A stretch of 16,906 nt of DNA, taken from assembly GCA_002361365.1 (NCBI GenBank), contig DEST01000053.1, forward strand, positions 1 to 16,906. The letters are read 5' to 3'. Of this stretch, positions 1 to 7,811 are shown one piece after another. Position numbers and translations under genes: made by a program. The DNA comes from Alphaproteobacteria bacterium UBA3307 (lineage in GTDB: Bacteria > Pseudomonadota > Alphaproteobacteria > RF32 > CAG-239). How positions within the stretch are numbered: position 1 is the first letter of the stretch; each line of letters begins with the position of its first letter. Under the pieces are notes generated by a model. That model saw only the letters and a program-made list of their open reading frames with translations. It searched no databases and was not told the origin of the DNA.

Positions 1-3000
1 CCACAAAAGGAAAATTTTCTGGAGAATTTATGCATACGGCAGATACAGTCAATGTTTTGCTCGGTCATAAAGTTTTGGCAGAAAAATATAATACACCGAT
101 GCAATTTTCAGCCGAAAATGTGGAATTTGTTGAAAATAGGGCGGAATTATCACGTTTGGCACTTAAATTTGACCCATATTTTGTGGGCGCAGGCAATGTT
201 TCTTTGCCGCTTGATTTTTTGAAGTCACAAAAAAATACGGTGCGTGTCGAATATCAAATTGCCGAAGCCGATATGCGACCGATTTGGCAGTTGTTAAAAG
301 AACAATTTGTGCAATACGGCGAAAAGGAATATGACCCAAAAAGCACTTGGAATGCAATGTTTGATATTACAGCTGGTAGAATTATTGTCAGTGATAATGT
401 TTCCGGTGTGTGTGAAACTGTCAGCGCCAAGGGAAATTGGCAAAATAATATACTGACGGTAGATGACTTTTTTGCAGTTTGTGCAGGTGAAACGCAGGTA
501 TCTTATTCCGGACAAATGAAACCGGTTGAGGGTTTGCCAAAAGTAGAAATGGCTCTTGAATTTGAAAGTAAGAATTTGCGAGAATTTTTAAGTGCAATGA
601 ATCTTGAGGTTAAATCATCATCGGAAAATGTTTATAAAAATTCCAAACTCAAAGCCGATGTGGCGTTTTCTCCGGTTATCGGAACAGTGCAAAATATACG
701 TTTGGATTTAGATGAATCGCAAATAACCGGACAGCTTTCGGCACAGTTTGCGACCAAAAAATATGATGCACAACTTAAAGCAGACAGATTTAATTTTGAT
801 GCCTATATGCCGGCAACAGCAGAAAAAGAAACATTTAATGCATGGGACACTGTTCAGCACGATTTAGCGTGGTTAAATGACTATAAAGATTATAAATTTG
901 AGCTGATTGCAGAAATTGAAAATGCGGCGTTGCATAAGGTTTCTGCGCAAAATGTGATTGTTAATGCAGCGTATGAAAATGATGAGTTTGCGTTGTTGAA
1001 ATTGCAGTCGGATAATGTTTTAAATACGTCAATTCAACTTTCCGGACTTTTGAAAAATATCAGTCAGAAAGAGCCGGAAATCGATGTTCTTACTTATAAT
1101 TTAAAAACTCAAAATTTACCGGTGTTGGCTGAAAAAATCGGAATATCTTTGCCTGATTGGGAAATTTGGAAACAAAAAAATTTACTTATGAATGGTGAGC
1201 TGAGCGGTAATATTAAAAAAATAAATATCAAAGCCAATATGCAGGCTGATGCGGATAAATTTGCCTATGATGGCCTCCTTAAGCAATCTGATGATGAGCT
1301 TTTGTTTGATGGTTTGGCGGAACTTAAATCGCAAAAATTAGAAAATTTAATGCAAAAAATGAATTTGAATATAGAAAATTTAAAATTCTTCCGCGGTGTA
1401 TTTAACGGAAAAACACATATTAAAGGCGACAAAAATAATTTTAAACTTGATGATTTTGAATTTTTGTTCGGTCCGGTAAAAAGCAGTGGAAATATGCAGG
1501 TCAGCAAAAATAAAGCAGGATATGCATTTAAAGGCGAAGTTAATCTTTCCGAACTAAATTTGGAGCAATTGCTTAATGCCCAAAAGGTAAAAACAAATGC
1601 TCCGATGTTGAAAGGGGAAAATACGTTTTTTGCACGTCCGGATTTTGGACGTATGAATTTTGATTTTTCTGCCTATAAAGATACAGATATTGATATAAAA
1701 CTTTCAGCTGATAAGGCAGTTTATAACAAATTGCAGTTTAAGGATTTCAGTACTCGCCTGTTGAGTTCTGCCGAAGATTTGAAAGCGGAAATGCTGAGTT
1801 TCGGTTTTGATGAAAGCAAAGTAAGCGGTAATTTGACTGTAACATATGCGATAAAACCTCGTGTTAGCGGAAATATTGCGATAAGCAACGTTAATCTTGT
1901 TAAAAAGGGTGGTTCGATTTATACGATTTCTGCCGAAAAAGTCAATTTTGCGTCGGAATTTGAAGCAAATGCTACTTCAGTTGAAGATATAATGACCTCG
2001 TTTTCAGGCAAATTGACAGTTGAAATGCCTAGTGTTTCAGTGGGCGGAATTGATTTGGCATCAATTGAGCAAGACTTGTTGGTGCGTCAGTATTCTAAAG
2101 GTTTGTTTCAGGTTATGCAAAATAATCTGAAAAACGGACAGACAAATTTTGGCGCAGTTAAAGCTGAAATTTTGGCACAGAACGGTGTGTTGGTATTGGG
2201 TAAAATTGATTTAAGCAATGCTTCTGTAAATGTTTTGCTAGGTGGTGACATAAATTTGAAGGATTGGCGCATAAATACAAAAGCATCGGTAACTTATGGA
2301 AATTTGCCAAATATTGCGCCTTTTGATTTTATGTTTACCGGAGCTCTCAATAGCCCCTCAACAGATGTTTCTGTGGAAAAAATTGTGCGCAAATATGATA
2401 CTCATTGGCAAGAGGTTGCTGCCAGGGAACAAGCACAAAAAGATGAAGCAGAACGATTACTGAACGAAAAACGCAAACAAACGGAAACCGAAATTGCAAA
2501 ACTTTCAGACAAGCACACTGCGGTGATGGCTAGGCTTGAGGATTATAACGGCAAAAATTTGGCCGAGGAAACAGATGAACATTATCAAAATCAGAATAAA
2601 CGCTTAGATGAAATCGGTGGAATTATTCAGGGTTTAGAAACAAAAACTTCACAAGCTGATTTTGCTGAAGATGATGCAACGGAAATTCATTCTAAAGTGA
2701 TGCAGTTGCAAGAAGAATTAGAAAGCATAAATTCAAAACTCGATTTATATTTTACGGACGATATGGAACAGGCTCTTAAATCTTTGTATGAGAAAATGGA
2801 ACAATATAAAGGTGAGTATGCCAATATTGATACTGAATTTGAGCAAATGTATAAAGATGATTTGGCCTTATTGCGCCAAATCGGTGCCGAACAATATATT
2901 ACAGATAATTCTGACGTGCAAGAAGCACAGGCTCAAATGGCAGAACTTAAGGCAGCAGTCGCTCGGCAGATTAAAGATTTTGCCGAAAAGTTTACGCAAA

Positions 3001-3527
3001 CCAATACAATGGAGGCGGATAAAGATAAGCTGGCGGCAGTGCATTCGCTGATTCCTATGCCTGATGAGGTGCTTAAAAATTATAAAAAGATGAAGGAAAT
3101 TAGGGCAAAAACAGCGGATTTATTGTTGCAAATTATAAATCAGCGCCAGGAAATATATAGTCAAAAACAATTGGAGCAGGAACGGAAAAAACAAAAAGAA
3201 GCCGCTGAAAATGCTGGTAATTTGCTGATTGAAGATGCTGTTATTCCTCATCAAAGCAAGACAGAAGTCGGTAACAGCGGTTTGGCTAAAATTATTCAAG
3301 CAGATGAGATTAAAAATTCACCGGCAAAACAAGATGAGGATTTTGATGACAGTTATTTGACATTGCGACCAATTGGGGATAGTCAGCCAAAAGCAGCTGC
3401 CAGCGGAGCAATATTGCGCTCATATGGTACTTCGGAAGAAAAAGAATCTCAAACAAGTGTTCCTCCGCTCTTAAAACCGGCAGATGGTCCGATTTCTAGG
3501 GCAACAGGGACAATTATTGTAAGATAG
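1..3527 (+). CDS. AsmA-family envelope protein with C-terminal coiled coil (5' end outside window)
   Basis: The reading frame is open from base 3 to the stop at 3525-3527, so the N-terminus probably lies upstream. An ATG at base 30 has GGAG five bases before it, but the protein from there starts inside a beta-rich domain and has no signal peptide or membrane anchor, which AsmA proteins normally carry. Counting from that ATG (1165 residues), residues 1 to about 785 are long runs of alternating polar and hydrophobic strands. They hold AsmA-like phrases such as LKADRFNFDAYMP near 250 and a C-terminal GxLxxPxxDVS-type segment near 775-785. Residues about 795-1062 are heptad-rich, charged coiled coil, and about 1063-1165 look disordered (acidic, S/P/Q-rich). 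AsmA/TamB-like proteins act between inner and outer membrane in lipid transport or envelope assembly. The family call is by pattern only. galU follows after 23 bases, probably in the same operon. Confidence 0.7.
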   Translation, partial: TKGKFSGEFMHTADTVNVLLGHKVLAEKYNTPMQFSAENVEFVENRAELSRLALKFDPYFVGAGNVSLPLDFLKSQKNTVRVEYQIAEADMRPIWQLLKEQFVQYGEKEYDPKSTWNAMFDITAGRIIVSDNVSGVCETVSAKGNWQNNILTVDDFFAVCAGETQVSYSGQMKPVEGLPKVEMALEFESKNLREFLSAMNLEVKSSSENVYKNSKLKADVAFSPVIGTVQNIRLDLDESQITGQLSAQFATKKYDAQLKADRFNFDAYMPATAEKETFNAWDTVQHDLAWLNDYKDYKFELIAEIENAALHKVSAQNVIVNAAYENDEFALLKLQSDNVLNTSIQLSGLLKNISQKEPEIDVLTYNLKTQNLPVLAEKIGISLPDWEIWKQKNLLMNGELSGNIKKINIKANMQADADKFAYDGLLKQSDDELLFDGLAELKSQKLENLMQKMNLNIENLKFFRGVFNGKTHIKGDKNNFKLDDFEFLFGPVKSSGNMQVSKNKAGYAFKGEVNLSELNLEQLLNAQKVKTNAPMLKGENTFFARPDFGRMNFDFSAYKDTDIDIKLSADKAVYNKLQFKDFSTRLLSSAEDLKAEMLSFGFDESKVSGNLTVTYAIKPRVSGNIAISNVNLVKKGGSIYTISAEKVNFASEFEANATSVEDIMTSFSGKLTVEMPSVSVGGIDLASIEQDLLVRQYSKGLFQVMQNNLKNGQTNFGAVKAEILAQNGVLVLGKIDLSNASVNVLLGGDINLKDWRINTKASVTYGNLPNIAPFDFMFTGALNSPSTDVSVEKIVRKYDTHWQEVAAREQAQKDEAERLLNEKRKQTETEIAKLSDKHTAVMARLEDYNGKNLAEETDEHYQNQNKRLDEIGGIIQGLETKTSQADFAEDDATEIHSKVMQLQEELESINSKLDLYFTDDMEQALKSLYEKMEQYKGEYANIDTEFEQMYKDDLALLRQIGAEQYITDNSDVQEAQAQMAELKAAVARQIKDFAEKFTQTNTMEADKDKLAAVHSLIPMPDEVLKNYKKMKEIRAKTADLLLQIINQRQEIYSQKQLEQERKKQKEAAENAGNLLIEDAVIPHQSKTEVGNSGLAKIIQADEIKNSPAKQDEDFDDSYLTLRPIGDSQPKAAASGAILRSYGTSEEKESQTSVPPLLKPADGPISRATGTIIVR

Positions 3528-3550
3528 TTTTATAATTTTATTGGAGAAAA

Positions 3551-4444
3551 ATGATGAATAAAAAACCAGAAATTTGTGTTTTGCCGGTTGCCGGCTTGTC
3601 TACACGTAATTTGCCGACAACCAAAGTTTTGCATAAAGGCTTTATGACTTTGGATAATAAACCGGTAATTCAATATGCGGTGGATTGTTGTGCCGAAGCG
3701 GGGATTAATGAAATTGTCTTTGTTTATAGTGATGATGCTTGCAAACATATGTTTGAAAAGTATTATTCTCCGGCACCTGAATTGGAAGCTCATTTGGCTC
3801 GCAAAGGGAAAGATGATTTGTTGGCGCGTGTAAAAGAAATTATTCCGGCCGGTATGAAGTTTTCTTTTGCTTGTCAAAATGAGCCAAAAGGTAATGGACA
3901 TGCGGTATTGATGGCTAGAGAAATTATCGGTAAGCGCGATTTTGCGGTGATGTGGGTTGATGATGTATATATCAATTTACGCGGTGACGGAGTGCTGAAA
4001 CAATTATGTGATGTGTATGCGCAAAAAGGTGGTATTGTTGAAAATATTATGGAATTTCCACGAGAAGAAATGGTGCGTTATGGTGCTTTAGTCGGAGCTA
4101 AGCGTGACGGCAATGTGGTGCGGGCAACCGGTATGGTGGAAAAGCCAAAGCTTGAAGAGGTACCATCTAATTATGCTTCAATGGGACCATACATTATACC
4201 TAATGAAGTTCTTGATATTTTGCCGGAAGTAACTAAAGGTACAAACGGGGAAATCAACTTAACCGATGCGCTGAATTTGGCGGCAATGCGTGGAATGCCG
4301 ATTCATGGCGTTTTGGCTAAAGGAATGCGCTTTGACTGCGGAACGAATTTTGATTTACAAAAATCCAATATTAAGCTGAGTTTGATGAATAGCGGTGAGT
4401 TGCGAGCATATACACGTAATTTGTTGGATACAATGGATATTTAG
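3551..4444 (+). CDS. galU: UTP--glucose-1-phosphate uridylyltransferase (GalU-like)
   Basis: This nucleotidyltransferase should make UDP-glucose from UTP and glucose-1-phosphate in the cytoplasm, supplying polysaccharide and glycolipid synthesis. At 297 residues it has normal GalU length. Visible motifs in order are the nucleotide-binding loop PVAGLSTRNLPTTK (12-25), KGNGHAV (113-119), the metal-binding VDDV (136-139), VEKPK (196-200), GEINLTDAL (233-241) and DCGTNFDL (262-269). The loop is unusual: common GalU proteins read GLGTR..LPATK..PKEM, whereas here it is GLSTR and HKGF, so a related sugar nucleotide is possible. Two ATGs are adjacent. GGAG at 3543-3546 lies only four bases before the first and seven before the second (3554), so translation may start one codon later. 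A terminator follows directly. Confidence 0.85.
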   Translation: MMNKKPEICVLPVAGLSTRNLPTTKVLHKGFMTLDNKPVIQYAVDCCAEAGINEIVFVYSDDACKHMFEKYYSPAPELEAHLARKGKDDLLARVKEIIPAGMKFSFACQNEPKGNGHAVLMAREIIGKRDFAVMWVDDVYINLRGDGVLKQLCDVYAQKGGIVENIMEFPREEMVRYGALVGAKRDGNVVRATGMVEKPKLEEVPSNYASMGPYIIPNEVLDILPEVTKGTNGEINLTDALNLAAMRGMPIHGVLAKGMRFDCGTNFDLQKSNIKLSLMNSGELRAYTRNLLDTMDI

Positions 4445-4460
4445 GGCTCAATTAGTAATA

Positions 4461-4496
4461 AAAATTCTCGGATTTTATGTCCGAGAATTTTTTTTT
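4461..4496 (+). terminator. Rho-independent terminator after galU
   Basis: An 11-base stem (4461-4471 with 4481-4491, core TTCTCGG/CCGAGAA) encloses a nine-base loop and runs into nine consecutive T (4488-4496). It ends the AsmA-galU unit. The minus strand also has a run of T after the stem, so it may stop transcription of the convergent gene that ends at 4517. Confidence 0.88.
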
Positions 4497-4516
4497 GCGA
4501 TAATTATCAGTTATTT

Positions 4517-5098
4517 TTATTGTTTTTCATCTGTGGAATTTATATAAACTTCTTTGAGCTTAAAATATCCGAAATCTTCATCGCAAGGAATGGTAAATTC
4601 CATACGCGAATTAGGAGCCAACTGCAAAGTTTCGGCATTTCCTTCATAAGTAGGCTGTCCGGTCTGATTATAAAAAGTGACTGTAATGCGTACTTTTTCC
4701 AGATCTTGGGTGCCACGGTATTCTAAAATTCCGCAAGCGGCAAAATCACATTTGTGCATAGAATGAATTTTTATGCCATCTTTATTATACACATTGTTTT
4801 CTGTTTTTTGTGTATCAATTTGAGTGTTGTTGCTGAAAAGAAATGACATTGGTGAAATCAGATACAAAAAAATCACGGCTAAAATAACTAAGAGTGTTTT
4901 AGAAATACGTTTACCTTTAATTTCTATGTATTGTCCTTTCAATCTAGTCAAATACAACATTTTAAGTTTTAAAAATAAGGACTTGAGAAAATCCAAAAGC
5001 GCGTGAAAAGAAGCTGAATATTGTTTTTTGATGAGTAGCTTAAAAGCATTCTTAAAATGCTCTAAGGCTGCGGTTGAATGTTCCATATTTTCATTCAT
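4517..5098 (-). CDS. Membrane-anchored protein of unknown function with FxLYD/DUF3426-like C-terminal domain
   Basis: I chose the ATG at 5096-5098 (193 residues) because GAGGA lies eight bases before it. A longer frame to 5242 would start inside a hairpin. Residues 1-65 are basic and amphipathic and probably cytoplasmic. Residues about 66-88 form one hydrophobic membrane segment. Residues about 105-187 are a small beta-rich domain: GxLxYRGTQDLxKVRITVTFYNQTG, then an NSRMEFTIP-type strand. This pattern is like the FxLYD or DUF3426 immunoglobulin-like domains found outside the bacterial inner membrane. Cysteines at 117, 122 and 172 could form a disulfide outside the membrane. I do not recognise the gene. 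It lies downstream of the FadL-like gene on the same strand, separated by a probable terminator, so it is likely transcribed on its own. The domain assignment is inference. Confidence 0.75.
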   Translation of the reverse strand: MNENMEHSTAALEHFKNAFKLLIKKQYSASFHALLDFLKSLFLKLKMLYLTRLKGQYIEIKGKRISKTLLVILAVIFLYLISPMSFLFSNNTQIDTQKTENNVYNKDGIKIHSMHKCDFAACGILEYRGTQDLEKVRITVTFYNQTGQPTYEGNAETLQLAPNSRMEFTIPCDEDFGYFKLKEVYINSTDEKQ

Positions 5099-5213
5099 AG
5101 GTAAAATCCTCTTGCAAAAATTAATACTTTCACAGTATATATGTAAATATCTTGAAAAAGTATTAAATTTTTGCATAAATTCGGTCGAAATTAAGAAAAT
5201 AAAACAAACATAA

Positions 5214-5264
5214 AGGGCTTTTCTATAATGTACACAAAACAAGCGTACTGTAAGGAAAAGCCCT
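5214..5264 (-). terminator. Long-loop hairpin, probable terminator of the OmpP1/FadL gene
   Basis: A perfect ten-base inverted repeat (AGGGCTTTTC at 5214-5223, GAAAAGCCCT at 5255-5264) begins 29 bases beyond the stop of the FadL-like gene. On the minus strand the stem is followed by a T-rich stretch (TTTATGTTTGTTTT). The 31-base loop is long for a simple terminator, but it can form an inner pair (TACA 5231-5234 with TGTA 5249-5252). Confidence 0.6.
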
Positions 5265-5293
5265 CTGTTAGCAGTTATTTGTTATGCAAATTT

Positions 5294-6541
5294 TTAAAAT
5301 TTATATTGGTAGGCCAAAGCAAACATATTACTATGATTATGATATTTTGCGTCTAAATCCCCGCCCTGATAATGATCACGAACACGTCCGTGCATCATAG
5401 TTAAGAAAGCATAACCTAAGTCAATCTGATGATTGCCTTTTGTATAGCTTGCTCCCAAAGAGAACCAAATACGGTCGGAATCCGGAATACGATTGGTACG
5501 GAAATTATTGTTGGCGGTCGGTGCCTGATCCCAAGCGGTACCGGCACGGAAAGTCCAATTTTCGTTGGCATAATATTCTTGCCCGAGAGCAAATGTCCAT
5601 GAATCTTTCCAACGATATTCCACACTGTGGTCACCGGCATATGAATGCGCAGGAAACTCATAGAAGCGGTGCCATTGAATATATTTAACGGTTGCTTCGG
5701 ATGCCCACTTATCATTCCATTTATGATAGCCGGAGAGAATCCAACTGGCCGGTAATTCAGGGTCAGCCATGGTCTCATAGCGACCGAATATATCTTTTGT
5801 TCCTATTGGTGTATTAACTTCCATATAAACATATTCTTTACCGTGAGTATGCTGGGTACTCTTAAAGCGATAAGCAAGACCTACGCGGGTATTTTCATCA
5901 AATTCATACATTGCGCCGAGCTGCCAACTTTGCGACCAACCTTTAACACGATAATCGCTGGAGCCATTAGCCGGCAATCCGCCCGCCTGCTCCAATGGCA
6001 TATTATTGATATTGCTTGTCAACTGACCTTTGATATAACGTAAAATAGCACTGGCACCTAAAGATAAGCCTATATCAAATCTGTATGCGGTTGAGAAGTT
6101 AGCGTCAACTACTTCCAGTTCTGATTTACGCACGCCAACCGGCTCATGCTGAGCCACATGGCTGTCGTGCTTATATTTGGTGGAAAGTCCGTAAGGCACA
6201 TAAACGCCAAAACCGAAAAACCATTTATCATTTAAGTTATATTGTCCCAGAGCACTCGGCAGCGGCACAAAATAATCCATTTTATCCGTACCATATTTAC
6301 TTTTGGCTTTGGCGGCAATTTCCGTTAATGCCAGACCAAGCTGAACACCGGAGCGTTTTTGCGCCGTCATACCGGCCGGATTAAAACCGAGCGCGGAAAA
6401 GTCATCGCCAACCACACCCATACCGGCAAAAGAGCGCCCTAAACCAGTTGCGGAAAATTCGTTAAGTTGATAGCCGGCTGCATTAGCGTTTTGTGCGCTT
6501 AAAATTGCAGCCAATGCAGTCATTAAATAAAGTTTTTTCAT
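5294..6541 (-). CDS. OmpP1/FadL/TodX-family outer-membrane transporter
   Basis: This 415-residue protein has a signal peptide (basic MKK, hydrophobic core, ANA-A cleavage after about residue 21). The mature protein begins in the FadL style: AGYQLNEFSATGLGRSFAG, then FNPAGM near residues 53-58. The rest alternates aromatic-rich amphipathic strands and short turns and ends in a terminal phenylalanine, the normal outer-membrane barrel ending. FadL-family barrels carry long-chain fatty acids or other hydrophobic molecules through the outer membrane by lateral opening into the bilayer, and the N-terminus acts as the plug. Length is close to the family norm (about 420-450). GAGGA precedes the ATG by about five bases on the minus strand. 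The substrate cannot be told from sequence, and no fatty-acid gene is nearby. It reads divergently from the PilT-like gene. Confidence 0.88.
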   Translation of the reverse strand: MKKLYLMTALAAILSAQNANAAGYQLNEFSATGLGRSFAGMGVVGDDFSALGFNPAGMTAQKRSGVQLGLALTEIAAKAKSKYGTDKMDYFVPLPSALGQYNLNDKWFFGFGVYVPYGLSTKYKHDSHVAQHEPVGVRKSELEVVDANFSTAYRFDIGLSLGASAILRYIKGQLTSNINNMPLEQAGGLPANGSSDYRVKGWSQSWQLGAMYEFDENTRVGLAYRFKSTQHTHGKEYVYMEVNTPIGTKDIFGRYETMADPELPASWILSGYHKWNDKWASEATVKYIQWHRFYEFPAHSYAGDHSVEYRWKDSWTFALGQEYYANENWTFRAGTAWDQAPTANNNFRTNRIPDSDRIWFSLGASYTKGNHQIDLGYAFLTMMHGRVRDHYQGGDLDAKYHNHSNMFALAYQYKF

Positions 6542-6623
6542 AAAGTCCTCACTTTTTTAGTTCATACTGGCACTACGTTAGCACTCTTGACAAAAAGCGT
6601 AAATATTTATTTTGACGTTAGGA

Positions 6624-6643
6624 TAGTTTCTCTAAAGAAACTA
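6624..6643. repeat. Palindrome, possible operator
   Basis: A perfect seven-base inverted repeat (TAGTTTC at 6624-6630, GAAACTA at 6637-6643) with a six-base spacer. It is centred about 90 bases upstream of the FadL-like start and 140 upstream of the ATPase start. No T-tract of terminator type follows. It could be a repressor site or a short hairpin; the regulator is unknown. Confidence 0.4.
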
Positions 6644-6686
6644 ATTAAATTTTGTGGGTTTTCTCTTTATTTTGCAATGTTTTTTC

Positions 6687-6695
6687 TGTGGATAA
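6687..6695 (-). promoter_or_regulatory. Perfect DnaA-box match (TTATCCACA)
   Basis: The minus strand reads TTATCCACA, the strict consensus DnaA binding site. It lies between the palindrome and the candidate -10 of the secretion-ATPase gene. I saw no second perfect box in the region, so this is not an origin call. A single site could allow DnaA-linked regulation or be chance. Confidence 0.4.
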
Positions 6696-6772
6696 CTTTA
6701 CGCGCTCTGGTATATTTTCAAAAAAGAGATTACTTTAAGAACAGTGTTAATTTTTGATAAGGATTATATAAA

Positions 6773-7729
6773 ATGGCAACAGTTAATGATACAGATTTTT
6801 CTGATATTTACGTGATTCCGGACGGAACAGCTTATATTTGGGGTAAAAAAACACCAAGCGGGCTTATTCCGGTGCGTCCTGACGATTATGATGAATTTTA
6901 TCAGGCTCTGAAAACAACATATAAAGATAATCCGAGTTATTTGCTCAAATATAAGGGCAGAAACTATCGTGTGGAACGTACGGTTACTTTGGACGGTCAG
7001 CAATTTTGCGCTCGCAAAATGCCAGATTCTATTCCGGATTTGACTAAGCTTGGTATGGATGAGCGGTTGATGCGTTATTTGCTTTCGCTCAGCGGAGCTT
7101 CTGGTTTGTTGTTGGTTGCCGGCACAACCGGTTCGGGTAAAACTACAACGTTATCGGCTTTGCTCAGAGAATGGTTGGTGCGTGAAGGAGGGTATGCTTT
7201 TACGTTGGAAGACCCAATAGAAATGCCGCTCGACGGAACCTATAAAACAATCAACGGAGAGCTTGGAATTTGTAAGCAGATGACACCACCTAACGGTTCG
7301 TGGCCGGATGGTTTGAAATCTATGTTGCGTTCTAAACCGCGTTATGTATATTTGGGTGAGATTCGTGACCCTGCGGTGGCGTCAGAGTCATTGCGTGCCG
7401 CAATTTCCGGACACTTAGTACTTTCGACCATTCACGCGGCAACGGTAACTGATGCTATTCAATCTGTTGTAAAATATGCGGCTGCCAGCGGAATTTCAGA
7501 AGAAATGTCGTATGATTTGGTTGGCAATGGTATTTTGGGTGTATTGCATCAAACATTGACCGGCGTACCTAAACGTCCGAAAATTGATTTCGTTTTTGCC
7601 AATCCTGATGCTTCTGCCGGCGACCAAGTGCGCGGTATTATTAAGAGCGGTAAGTTAAATTTGGCAACTACGATTGAAAGCCAGAGAGTGCGTATGCAAC
7701 GAGGTATTCCGTTATTTGATATGCAATAA
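6773..7729 (+). CDS. PilT/GspE-type secretion or pilus ATPase, stand-alone
   Basis: This 318-residue AAA-like hexameric motor ATPase belongs to the type II / type IV pilus / type IV secretion superfamily. The four signature elements are all present: Walker A GTTGSGKT (117-124), Asp box FTLEDPIE (143-150), Walker B region VYLGEIRDP (192-200, Glu196) and His box GHLVLSTIHA (213-222, His221). The N-terminal domain (about 1-100) is short, as in PilT and the DotB/TraJ group rather than GspE or PilB, and I see no tetracysteine zinc motif. The protein should be cytoplasmic and work against an inner-membrane platform, but no pilin, platform or secretin gene lies next to it. AAGGA lies nine bases before the ATG. 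A bidirectional terminator follows, so it is probably transcribed alone. Whether it retracts a pilus or drives transfer cannot be told. Confidence 0.85.
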   Translation: MATVNDTDFSDIYVIPDGTAYIWGKKTPSGLIPVRPDDYDEFYQALKTTYKDNPSYLLKYKGRNYRVERTVTLDGQQFCARKMPDSIPDLTKLGMDERLMRYLLSLSGASGLLLVAGTTGSGKTTTLSALLREWLVREGGYAFTLEDPIEMPLDGTYKTINGELGICKQMTPPNGSWPDGLKSMLRSKPRYVYLGEIRDPAVASESLRAAISGHLVLSTIHAATVTDAIQSVVKYAAASGISEEMSYDLVGNGILGVLHQTLTGVPKRPKIDFVFANPDASAGDQVRGIIKSGKLNLATTIESQRVRMQRGIPLFDMQ

Positions 7730-7756
7730 ACGGAATGCTGAGATTTGAGCTCTAAA

Positions 7757-7786
7757 AAAAACAGCCGTTGGTTTGCGGCTGTTTTT
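7757..7786. terminator. Bidirectional Rho-independent terminator
   Basis: An 11-base stem (AAAAACAGCCG 7757-7767 with CGGCTGTTTTT 7776-7786) and an eight-base loop sit between two convergent genes. A-rich and T-rich flanks provide a T-tract on both strands, so it can end the ATPase transcript and that of the minus-strand gene. Confidence 0.88.
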
Positions 7787-7811
7787 ATGTTTCAGATATT
7801 TTGCAATATAA

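Larger units (their letters stand above)
6542..6772. promoter_or_regulatory. Divergent intergenic control region (FadL-like / secretion ATPase)
   Basis: These 231 bases carry no gene and lie between divergently read genes, so both promoters should be here. On the plus strand TGGTATATT (6708-6716) resembles an extended -10 element, which would give a leader of about 50 bases, but I see no good -35. AAGGA at 6759-6763 is the ribosome site for the ATPase gene. A DnaA-box match and a palindrome, listed separately, also lie here. I see no convincing sigma-70 promoter for the FadL-like gene. Confidence 0.5.

Noticed and set aside
2788..3051. Small plus-strand frame within the AsmA-family gene
   Set aside because: It is an out-of-frame shadow of the coiled-coil region; its composition is driven by the Lys/Glu/Gln codons of the real frame.
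30..3527. ATG at base 30 as the true start of the AsmA-family gene, supported by GGAG five bases upstream
   Set aside because: The frame stays open to the window edge, the protein from base 30 starts within a beta-rich domain and lacks any signal or membrane anchor, and the GGAGAATTT is equally explained as Gly-Glu-Phe codons. Not fully excluded.
4517..5242. 241-residue version of the minus-strand membrane protein
   Set aside because: Its extra 48 residues begin inside the loop of the hairpin at 5214-5264 and have no ribosome site, while the ATG at 5098 has GAGGA at good spacing.
6585..6640. TTGACA (6587) and TTGACG (6612) as -35 elements of plus-strand promoters
   Set aside because: No acceptable -10 sequence lies 16-18 bases downstream of either.
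6542..6772. Chromosomal replication origin, because of the DnaA box and AT-rich DNA
   Set aside because: Only one perfect box is visible and there are no origin-linked genes (hemE, dnaA, parAB, gidA) nearby.
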